In this document: in pieces, positions 12,642-24,200 of the stretch
Position numbering within the stretch: position 1 is the first letter of the stretch
Layout: each line of letters starts with the position of its first letter
From: Megalonaias nervosa
Taxonomy: Eukaryota > Mollusca > Bivalvia > Unionida > Unionidae
Assembly: GCA_016617855.1 (NCBI GenBank)
Contig: JAECUM010093631.1
Location: 1-64,000 of the forward strand
DNA length: 64,000 nt
Direction of reading: 5' to 3'
Position numbers and translations under genes: made by a program
Notes under the pieces: model-generated
What the model saw: only the letters and a program-made list of their open reading frames with translations
What the model was told of the DNA's origin: nothing
Database searches by the model: none

Positions 12642-12745
12642 AGTACCATTTTTTAAAGTCTTTGGTATGACTCGGCCGGGGTTCGAACCCGCGACCTCCC
12701 ACATCCGAGGCGGACGCTCTAACCACTAGGCCATTGGGGCGGTCT
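12642..12745 (-). mobile_element. tRNA-derived SINE, RUDI-like, 5' part
   Basis: The minus strand carries box A (ATGGCCTAGTGGTTAGAGC) and box B (GGGTTCGAACCC), then GAGTCATACCAAAGACTTT and AAAAATGGTAC. The same body sequence follows the tRNA head in the plus-strand copy at 38.8 kb. The copy ends soon after GGTAC, so its 3' part is lost. Confidence 0.75.
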
Positions 12746-13199
12746 AAGAAATAGCATTAAACCTCAAAACAACAATAACAACAACTAAAACAAAGACATT
12801 TGTATAGATGAATTCAATTATATTGTATGCATTAATTGATGAGGAACATTTGAGTTTTGTTATGTACGAACGTGGATATTTTATTAATAACAATCTCGTA
12901 CAGTTATCCGAAATAAGGTATTGGTTTGCTCAGTGTGAGGGGATAAAATGTTCCAGCTCAACGAGTCTCCGGGATAAGGAGGCTACCTATGGATCATTTG
13001 GTAGGCTGGGAGGAGCGGAAGACGCGCAGTCATTCATTCGCCATTTGTTGGAAGTTGTAGAATTCAGAATCTCGTGATTATCGCTTAGATGCCACTATAT
13101 ATAAAATCTTGAACCTGCAAATCAACGTCAGTATATTCGTGACAATCATACATCCAATATAACTGTTGATTAACAATACATTATTCGTACTTTCTGAAA
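12746..13199. other. Gene-free spacer
   Basis: AT-rich; an 89-codon plus-strand frame (12808-13077) starts with ATG but shows no recognisable domain, and I do not call it a gene. Confidence 0.3.
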
Positions 13200-13395
13200 G
13201 TTCCATATCTGTTGATAGTTCCATATACTAATCGTATTTGTTGTAAAGGTCAATACATTAATTATATCACTGATAGATCCATGTATCAGTCATGCAAGTC
13301 CCATACCTTGATCATGTCTGTTGATAGATCCACATATCAGTTGTATATATTGACAAGTTTCATATATTGGCCATATCTGCTGACATACGAGGTCA
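13200..13395. repeat. Degenerate short tandem repeat
   Basis: Loose repeats of GTTGATAGWTCCAYATATCAG-type segments about every 40-60 bp; old and diverged. Confidence 0.5.
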
Positions 13396-13659
13396 TTTGT
13401 GATTAGGTGTTGAAATTCCATGTTTTGATTTATGTCTGTTATTGAACGTTGTGCACGAGTAAGGTTCAGATTCGTTCATCATTCATTTGCATTGTAAATA
13501 AACATCTCATTCACGTAATCGTGTAAAGTGGTTTGCTACATCTTATTCCACCAGGTTTCATCCTGTTAAACGCTCTTATCCTGTCAACTGGTAATTTTGC
13601 TTGATGGAGTGGTATGTCAGTTGTATGGGGATAGGAGCAACGACAGGATTTAGAGCGGG

Positions 13660-14255
13660 TGATGGTCAGTCCAAACGTCATGTTGGTTAGTAACTGTAGG
13701 TGTTGATCAGTTCAAATGGCATGTTGGTTAGTATATATGGGTGTTGATCAGTATATGAGTAGATGCTGGTCAATTACCGGTGTTGGTGAGTGTACATGTT
13801 GGTCAGCAGATAAGCGGACGTTGGACAGTCAAAATGGCATATTGGTTAGGTGTGGGTGTTGGTTAGTACAAGACTGGATGATGGTCAGACAAAAAGCATG
13901 TTGGTTAGCAAGCTGCAATTGATGATCAGTAGATGAGTGGATGCTGGTCATTCAAATGGCCCATTGGTTAGTAAATTGCAGTACTGGTCAGTCAAACATG
14001 GTTACTACGAGCGATTGCTGGTCAGGCAAATGACTGATTGGTTGGTGTTTGTGCTGGTCAGCTAAATGGCATATTGGTTAGTAAATGTACGTATTTGTCC
14101 ATCAAAGAGCACATTGGTTTGTAGCTGAGTGGGTGATCTTCAGTCACACAGCCATTGTTGATTAGGTGTGGTTGTTTGTCAGCATATGAGTGGGTGAATG
14201 TCAGTTCGAATTGTGTGTTGGTTATTAAGTGTATATTGGTCAGTAGTTGGACCTT
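13660..14255. repeat. Degenerate GTTGGTTAGTAA minisatellite
   Basis: Roughly ten diverged units containing AAATGGCATGTTGGTTAGT, GTGTTGGTCAG and GATGAGTGGATGCTGGTCAG. The same motif occurs once more at about 4.6 kb, so the unit has been dispersed over 9 kb. Confidence 0.75.
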
Positions 14256-15100
14256 GCAAATTTCATTAAACAGATATCAGAAAATAAAGAAAATAACTGG
14301 CATATCATGAAACATAACTTGGTTTTGTGAAGGTTTTCAGGTTAGTCAGCAACTTCAAGTATAATTCCTATAACTCAGTTGTACTAAATTATCTCAAAGC
14401 TTCTGAATACTTTCCCACCCCTTCTGAAAATTTGTTGTTGGGTGTTACTTATTCACAAGCCTCTACATCTGACATCCAAAAATACTTTAAAAGTCCAGGC
14501 TGGAAACTGCAGCAGTGTCAAACCAAAATTTACCATTGTTTGAAAGGCTTTTGGGATGCATTATGGTTCTTCATTAACCTCACAGGGTTATCTTTGTGCC
14601 AGATCAAACTATTTAGCAATTAGAATTCCAATTCCAAGAAGAAAAGAGAAAAAGCTTCTTTATGTCATAAATACCTGATCTCTCTATTATCCTCAAAATT
14701 ATTTATCAAACTGTAACTCATGAAGAACAGCCTGACTAGCATACTTTCGAAAATGTAACAGCATAACAAAAATGATGAAAGACAACATTATATTGCCCTG
14801 TACAATAGTACAATGCACATTTGGTACTTGTTCTTACCACATAGAATTCACAAATGTACAATCATATTGTAACAAACCAAGCATCTAGTCTGAAAGTTTG
14901 CATCAAGACCCAGCAGATCTCCACCACCTTCAACCCCTGCCCCCAAACAAAGATATGATGACAAACAAAATATAAATTTGGCTTGAGGAAGCTATATTCT
15001 CTATATTTCCTATGACCTCAAAATAAGACATTATCACTAAATGGTTCTATAAAATGTGCAAATACCACAGATCATTTTCCTCTAACCAAACTATGTAACA
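14256..15100. other. Gene-free spacer
   Basis: A 98-codon plus-strand frame at 14327-14623 begins at GTG, not ATG, and has no recognisable domain. No other feature seen. Confidence 0.3.
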
Positions 15101-15411
15101 TACATTCATGAAACTCTAATTTCACACTTCTGTGGTTTTTCTTCCTTCATTTCAGTATCATTTATCGGTATGCAATTCAAGGCTGTAGACTGGTATTTCA
15201 CACAGATGCCATGAATCAGCAGTCTAACATAAAAACACACTTACTCCCATCTCTAATTATATATACAAGCCTATTAAAAAATTTGAAAGGCTAATTACTC
15301 CTGTCTCTAATTATATATACAAGCCTATTAAAAAATTTGAAAGGCTAATTTGTAAACTAATCCATGCTTTCAAAAATACCATGAATGCTTCCCATGAATT
15401 CCATCCAGTGA
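15101..15411. repeat. Dispersed repeat with internal 55-bp tandem duplication
   Basis: Starts with CTCTAATTTCACACTT and ends with AAACTAATCCATGCT. The same two edges, in the same order, bracket a diverged stretch at about 59.34-59.59 kb. Inside, 15241-15350 is a nearly perfect 55-bp direct duplication (ATTATATATACAAGCCTATT and neighbours). Confidence 0.6.
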
Positions 15412-15415
15412 ATAC

Positions 15416-16400
15416 TGTTACGTATCGGCTCGTTTAAAGTAACATAAAGAAAAGAATGACTACAACAAGCTTTGTAAATTTTAACAAAATTTATTTCCCT
15501 AGAAAACACGATGAAAAGGTAAATAATATGAAACAAGACTTACGATTTACGAAGAAGATCCAAAAATTTGCCCTAATATTGTGAAAACACAAGTCCTGTG
15601 ACTAAACAGTTCTAAATTGACGTAGTCTGAATCTCAATTCCGTTCCAAGATGGCGGATGATGATGTCAGACGAAGGTTAAACACAAATGTCCAGAATTTT
15701 CACTGTGAATCACAATTTGTATTGTTCTGTTCCAATTTAGAAATAATTTCAGCAAATGTCTTTGTCCAAAGCCAGTTGTGTAGTTCTCCAGGGAAAATAA
15801 TTATTATTTAGAAGGTAGACGAAATACAGGTATCACCAACAACAAAACATGTTATTCTTCATACGTACGAACGAACAACTCTTTCCAACACAGGAATACC
15901 TTCTTCTTCTCAAGGTATTAGAAACTCTATAAGATGTTATGATGTGACTCTCTAAGATGTTAAAATATGACTCTCCAATATGACTCTAGACTAGTTCGCA
16001 GGTACCTGAGTATTTTAAAGCAAACTAATACGTCATTTCATGTACAAGCACGAAGAAATCATGCGATTTCGAAATATCGCCAACGTAGTATAGAATGTCA
16101 ACAAGTATTATTAGCAATGACCGTGGTCACAACCAATCATTTACATAGCTATTTCCGACTGTTTACTTAATATGACAAAACCGTCATGCAAAAATCGTGC
16201 TTACGCGAGTCACATTTACGTTCTAAATAAACACGATGTTTCTAACAAAATATCAGACCCTGCGAACATAATCATCATCATAATAATAATTACATTTAAT
16301 GATATAAAAATGAAGCAAAAATGAAATAAAAATAAAAGAGAAAGAATTAGAAAGAATTCAAATTTTAACATACATGTAATTTAATTATAGGGTCGTAACA
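15416..16400 (+). mobile_element. Solo-LTR-like element, 985 bp, with 4-bp target duplication
   Basis: Begins TGTTACG and ends CGTAACA, the TG..CA ends of an LTR with a 7-bp inverted repeat. It is flanked by ATAC at 15412-15415 and 16401-16404. No gag, protease, RT or integrase frame lies inside or beside it, so a solo LTR left by recombination is the simplest reading. A diverged sister starts at 4704. A non-autonomous DNA element with short terminal repeats is the alternative. Orientation is set by agreement with the sister only. Confidence 0.7.
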
Positions 16401-16404
16401 ATAC

Positions 16405-16829
16405 TTTCTCAACACCCTGTAATAATTTATTTACTAAAATCTATAGAATACATAAATGAATAGGTCAATACAAATAAAATACACATAGGTTTCTTATGAT
16501 TAAATCCCAGAAGCAAAATAAGACAAGAAAACTTTTCTAGGCTGAAGACACATACAAAATACATTAAGATAATTATTAAACATTGCAGCAGTTCATCTAT
16601 GTTCTAATCTTAATAACCATCTTTCATGTTATTTCATTGTCTCTCATGTTAACCATTCTACTATAAGTATGTTTTAACAGCACAGCAGATCAGTGTAAAA
16701 TTTTGAAACATGGTTGTAGTTTATCGTGAGGTGTCAAAGAAGAAATGGAGAAAAGACATATTTTGACTTAAATATATAAGATGCCCAACTGCTGATGATA
16801 CCGACAAATACAACAAATGTTGCAATGCA
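16405..16829. other. Gene-free spacer
   Basis: AT-rich; nothing recognised. Confidence 0.3.
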
Positions 16830-17640
16830 TACAAGTTTTAGCCATATCCGATATTCTTGAGCAATATTACGATTTTCAAGTTGGCCACCATATTGGCCAT
16901 ACCAGATGTAAGATCAGCAACATTTTCATGCAGCAACAACAGGATATCATAAGAAATCTTTAGGCAACATCCTAGGAATAATATGTTTGAAAAACACCTG
17001 TCATGTTGGCTATACTGGATGAAAGATCAACATCAGTTATATTTACAACAACTATAAATCTTGTGGTGAGGACCTCATATTTATCTATCTATACTAATGG
17101 AGTAGCAGTAACTAGATTATCCAGATGGATACCATGGTAGCCATATTTGATGTCAAACTGGCATTGTTTATATTTAAGATCAACTAGACACCATAAGAAG
17201 TCTTGTGGAGAAAATCCCATATCAATACAACTTTCCACTTAGGAGCAGCAATAACAAGATTTGTTAAAACGGCTGCCATTATGGCCATACTGGATGTCAG
17301 ATTGACACCATTTTTATTTACGATGAACTAAAAATCATAACAAGTGTTCTGGTAAAACCTCAATTTGATATGCCTTCAAATTTAGGAGAAGACAAGATTT
17401 TCAAGATGGCTCCCATGATGGCCATTCTATCTGACCAACTAGGCATCATAAACAGTCTTTCAGTGAAAATCCCATGTGGATATGATGGTCCATTCAGAAG
17501 TAGCAGTGATAAGTGTTTCAAGATGGTTGCCATTGTGGCCATACTGGACATCTGAACTGCACCCTTTTCCTGTAGGACCATCTAGACTTTGGGATGAATG
17601 TATTTTTAAAGTTTCATGGTAATCCTTCCAGTATATTATG
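16830..17640. repeat. Degenerate ~120-150-bp tandem repeat family
   Basis: About five diverged units. Each contains AAGATTTTCAAGATGGC or a variant, then CCATACTGGA, then GACACCATTTTTATTTA, then TCTTGTGGTGAAAATCCCAT-like text. Two more units of the same family sit at 39.84-40.13 kb. Confidence 0.7.
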
Positions 17641-17644
17641 AGAA

Positions 17645-18871
<1,227 letters not shown>

Positions 18872-19651
18872 AATAGCATGTGGTGAATTACTGACACATA
18901 ACAAAGCATTTTTTCTTAACCATTTTAATTGTGGTTATCAATACATTCAATGCAACATATAAAATTGCCTGTTTATATTTCCTGACTGGCAGTATATACA
19001 ATGCCATGAATGATGTAAAATACAAAGATCACTTTGAAAGTGAAGAAAGCAAGGAAACCTTATGGGAAATACAATAACAGATCAACCAAAATTAAAAAGT
19101 TCATTTTACCTTTCCTCCCAATGGGAGAATTACTGATAGCCCACCAATTAAATTATGAAAATGTACTACTTTTATGAAATGACTCTTTTAGTCAAGAACA
19201 AATAATGAGTTGAGGGTCAAATAATCCATCCTAAATAATCTTGATATAGTCAATACTGTAAGTAGATATTTTTTGCAGACCTAAATTGTCACAATTTTGT
19301 CCTGAAATGCACATTTTAAATTTTAGGAAGTTACACTATGTATTAATGATTTCTGATCAAAGGAAGTTATCATATATAAAGTTAAACATTTTGGTGAATT
19401 TACTTGGTGATCTCATTCTGTGAGCATTAACTTGCTAAAATTTCTCCAAGTAAAACAGTCTTCCTACAATCTTCCTACATGGAATATGGTAACAAGGTAC
19501 TCAATGGGCTTTAGGCATAAGGATAATTTGAATGTCTACATATTTGGTAGGTTAAGAATTATAACTAAATTCCTATTTTCTGGCACATGAACCTTGAAGA
19601 AACCTCCAACCTTGATACATTATTCCATGCAATTTAGTACAAAATGTTTCC
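18872..19651. other. Gene-free spacer
   Basis: AT-rich; nothing recognised. Confidence 0.3.
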
Positions 19652-20178
19652 TTTCAGATTGGCCAGTAACAGTGACTGACTGCAATCTGCCATTAAGTAC
19701 ATGCTGCGGTTGATTGGCCAGTAACAGTGACTGACTGCAGTCTGCCATTAGGTAGCTGCTGTGGTTGATTGGCCAGTAACAGTGACTGACTGCAGTCTGC
19801 CATTAGGTAGCTGCTGTGGTTGATTGGCCAGTAACAGTGACTGACTGCAGTCTGCCATTAGGTAGCTGCTGTGGTTGATTGGCCAGTAACAGTGACTGAC
19901 TGCAGTCTGCCATTAGGTAGCTGCTGTGGTTGATTGGCCAGTAACAGTGGCTGACTGCAGTTTGCCAATAGGCAGATGCTGCTGTTGATTGGCCAGTAAC
20001 AGTGACTGACTGCAGTCTGCCATTAAGTAGCTGCTGTGATTGATTGGCCAGAAACAGTGACTGACTGCCATTAAGTAGATGCTGTTAACTGGCCATTAAC
20101 AGTGGCTGACTGTAAATCTGCCAGTAAGCTGATGCTGCTGTTAACTGGCCAGTAACAGTGATCAACTGCAGTCTGCTG
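19652..20178. repeat. 55-bp minisatellite, about nine units
   Basis: Units begin with GATTGGCCAGTAACAGTGAC at 19657, 19712, 19767, 19822, 19877, 19932, 19987 and 20042, with truncated, diverged units to 20178. The central units are nearly identical and the edges are diverged. It lies about 0.9 kb beyond the FBXO7 stop codon, so it may be downstream of or inside the 3' end of that transcript. Confidence 0.95.
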
Positions 20179-21095
20179 TAAGCAGACTTTGTTGTTGATA
20201 TATTTATTTATGACATTTACAAATTTTAAGGCATTTTCATCTGCTTTCATAAAATTATTGCTTACTGTGCAATTCAATAAGATGTGATCCATATATTATG
20301 ACATGACCTCACCTTTTACTCAAGTGTATCATAATGCTAGGAACCCTGGGTAAGCCTGAATGTAAAATGACTTAGCTGTGGCTTCTGTCCCTTATTAAGT
20401 AATTAAATGAGTTATGAATTTTACAAATTACAATAAACATCAATGAAAAATATACAAACCCTTGGAAAATTCTTACCAATTTGTGACTTGCTGTAAATTG
20501 TCCAAGCAGGCTTTCTGTCACAGAAAAACCTATGTGATCTCATTGTTTCATTCTAAATAAATTCTCTAACTAACATATCCATTTCGTTATGTTAATGACT
20601 AAAAGTTTAATAATCTTCTACCTGTGCAAATCTGATGAACAGGTAAATACTCATTCAGCTATTACTTTATGGACAAGAAGTGACAGAATTTCTCCTATAG
20701 ATTTCCATGTAATGACCCTTACATGGGTATTTATATTTAACTAAAAGTAGCAAAAAAATTGCACACCAAGTTATAAATTGTTTAGTGATTTTGAATTACT
20801 TGGACCTTTAACTATGGACAAATAAGAATATTTTACAAAAAGTTAAAAACTTAAACATTTCAACAAGCAAACATCATTTAACTTTTTATGCAACAAAACT
20901 TTGAAATAAATAATTAAAATACTTGGCATGGCTTGAAAGATATGCTCAGTCCCATTCTAAACCATTCTTTAGTCCACAACCTTTAACAGCTTGAAATTAT
21001 GTTGAGCGTTATCTGCCACGGACACGGAACTTAAGTAACGAATGTATTTAAGCATACAACTTAGAAGTTTTTCCATCAAAAGTAAAGATTAAAAA
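20179..21095 (-). other. FBXO7 3' UTR and downstream region
   Basis: No ORF. On the minus strand an ATTAAA occurs at 20606-20611 and an AATAAA at 20203-20208; either could be the poly(A) signal. I cannot choose between them. Confidence 0.35.
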
Positions 21096-21211
21096 TCAGA
21101 AGAACCTTGGCCCCATTCCGCCGAAACCTCCACGTCTTCCTGGTCTGGGAAACATGCCTGGAATTGGACCCACTGGGTCAAACCTAGGCCTTGGTAGCAT
21201 GGGGCTAGGGC
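21096..21211 (-). CDS. FBXO7: FBXO7 exon 10 (C-terminal tail, RFDP motif)
   Basis: 116 nt, acceptor TGTTTTAG. It encodes PRPRFDPVGPIPG and ends in an RGGFGG-type tail with TGA at 21098-21096. The PRFDPVGPIPG segment is nearly identical to vertebrate FBXO7 and resembles the PI31 C-terminus. Confidence 0.93.
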
Positions 21212-24200
21212 CTAAAACAAAAACAATATAATGAAACCCCCCAAAAATTGGTTATCTGTTAGAAATGAAAGATGTTATTTTGTGCTGTATTAATCGCTGA
21301 TGAAACTTTCTACACAGAATCATAAAACCATGTAATATACATGCAATATGTATCTTCCAAATGCAGACCCTATCATGCCCCAGCAATCAGAAGCTAAATA
21401 AATCAACCAACACTGAGTCTTGCTTGCACACACTGTAAATATATTGTTTTGGTACAGATATAAACAGCTGACCCACTGGTTCTTTCAGCAAGCTCTTTTT
21501 GAGATTATGACGGCAAATTTGGTGTTATTTGTCACGTTAAATTCTTGCAGACAAATGTATGGATTAGAACAAAAATTTACATAAAAAAGTAATAGAAAAA
21601 GACATATCCAGGATGTGAAAAGTACTGAAAAGTAATGAAACCCCAAGTATGGAACTTTTCAGAAACATTTTCAAGCACCTATCTTTGTATATTTATTCTT
21701 TTATTCATCTGAACTTCAACTGATGCATAAATTAAGTGTTTAGTAGATAAACTTGTAGAAAGCCGTCAACCGATTAGGACAACTCACAGAAAGCCCTCTG
21801 CCAATTAGGACAACTCACAGAAAGCCCTCTGCCAACTAGGACAACTCAGAGAAAGCCCTCTGCCAATTAGGACAACTCAGAGAAAGCCCTCTGCCAATTA
21901 GGACAACTCACAGATCGCCCTCTGCCATTTAGGACAACTCATGGGACTAACAGAAAGCCCTCTGCCAATTAGAACAACTCAGAGAAAGCCCTCTGCCAAT
22001 TAGGACAAGTCATTGCCAATTAAAGACAACTCACAGAAAGCCTGCTGCCAATTAGGATAACTCACAGAAAACCCTCAACCAATTATGACAACCTGTGTAT
22101 GATATTACTATGTGTCATCCAAATTATTCACAACATTTTCTGTTTACTTTCATGCTTATATTTTTTAATTTTCTTCTTCTTTCTATCTTCTATCTAGCAT
22201 TGTTGTAAATATCCACCATGTAAAAACCCAAGCAAAGGCTGCTGGTTGTGATATCCAATTTGTTTATACTGGTCAATGCAGAAATGTTCATTCATACTGT
22301 ACAATACTGAGGTCTGTTTAACTCTTTCACAGATGCTTAAGTTTTTCTTTCCTACATTTTTAGTTTTCAATATTGTCATTATAATCTGTACTGATGAAAT
22401 TAATTTTATACATATGCCTGACATCTTTAATATTTTGAAATACAGTAGTCCCCCTCTTGAACGGCTCCCCTGACCAGCGGCCTCCTGCTCCTTACGGCCA
22501 GAATCCGACGGCACTGAGTTTGTGTTCAAAAGCACCCTCACGAAAGGCCACCATGCTAACGCAACCAGTGGCCAGCATATTAGTGCAAAAATATAAAATT
22601 TACCCCTCACAAGCGGCAACATTTTATTTTGTAATATGTATCCAGAACCAATTTTATTCATAACGTGTGTCAAGTAATCCGATTTCTGTTTCCCGATGTC
22701 AGGTTTTCGTTACTGAAAGAAGTGTTGACTAAAGTACATGTACCACCAAGGTTAATATTATATCATTTACGCCTCACAAGAAGCCACATTTATTCCATAA
22801 AGCCGAGAAAGACTCAAATTTTAATCCATACAAAAAGGTAAGTACACGTAATCCGATTAGCCTTACTGCTGTGTTATCATGAGATGTCCGGTTTAGTCAC
22901 TCTGATAATTGTTAAGATTACAATTATTGAACAGTGGTAACAGCTGAGAAGTGGCGGTATTGATGTACAATACACAAGTCAGCGGGAAAATGGTTTGATA
23001 GCCTTTATGGCTTCCCTTAGTAAGATGTTGAGCTTGTTCACTTTCATAATTAGTGGCTATTACTACTGACAATAACTGTCAAGATTACAAATCCTAACGG
23101 CTGCAAGGTGCTATTGTTCAGATCAATTGGCTTCTCTCACTTAATGTAAAGAAATGTAAACACAAATAGGGTACCAGACTGTGACTAGTGAATCACGTGA
23201 CAAGATCGCTGCCTTTAAAAAACACATGGCATTTTGTTTAAATGCAGAAAAGTTGTTTTATCAGTCTTGTAGTTGGCAACACTGATGATTACAACCAGAC
23301 ATAATTGTCAAGATCATAACAGGGTCAGCATAGTCTAAAAACAGATTTTTGCAGACACATACAGAGAAATTAGCCTTGAACAAAACAGGGTACCAGACAA
23401 AGACCGAAAAATCACGTGACAACACATTCCTTTACGAAGGCATTTCGTCCGCTCTGCAAAAGTTTCATCTGCATAATTAAATCGCATGCAGTTAGCAACA
23501 TCCGAATAAATCATTACCAAACATGAACATGTCATCACGTAAATGGAGACGATTATTTTAGAAAAAAGTCGGTTATTCTACTCGACGACATTGGGTGAGG
23601 TGTGGAGGGGGAACTTGCTGAACAATTTTAGGTAGAAAAGACTCAAATAAAACAATTTTATGTTGAAAAGACTCAAATAAACAACATCGTAACCGATAAT
23701 GAGGTTATTCAGCAGCAGTGGGAAAATGGAGCAAACGGAAAGAGAATTATGTACCAAACTTTAAATGACCTTTTTGAATGGTTTTGCAATGTGCATGACA
23801 ACAACACCCGCTCGCATATCACGCTTACGCCAAGAATAAGAACTATTAATGCATATTCAGTTGAAAAAAGTCTATTATTATAACAAGAAGAACCTTTTAA
23901 TAATTAATGTTACTTTTAAACGAAGATATTAAATGCTTTGAAGAATGTAGCTTTCTTACTGCGTACATTACATATACTTCTCACAAAAAATTTATTCCCC
24001 CTCTGGAAAGGCCACTCGTCTTATAAGGCCACTTTCCCGGTGCAGAAGGGGTGGCCGTATAAGAGGGGGACTACTGTAATTAGTTATATGAGAATGCCAA
24101 TAGTAAGTTGCTAGATCTTTCTAGCCAATCCCTTTAGCATTGTCTGCAATAAAAATATGCTTAAACTAAGGTTTGAACTTTATACACAAGATTCACACAA

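Noticed and set aside
14327..14623. 98-codon open frame
   Set aside because: Starts at GTG; no motif, coding bias or homologue recognised in an AT-rich spacer.
22194..22673. 159-codon minus-strand frame
   Set aside because: It straddles the end of the pogo-like element (22443), so it mixes transposon end and flank; chance openness.
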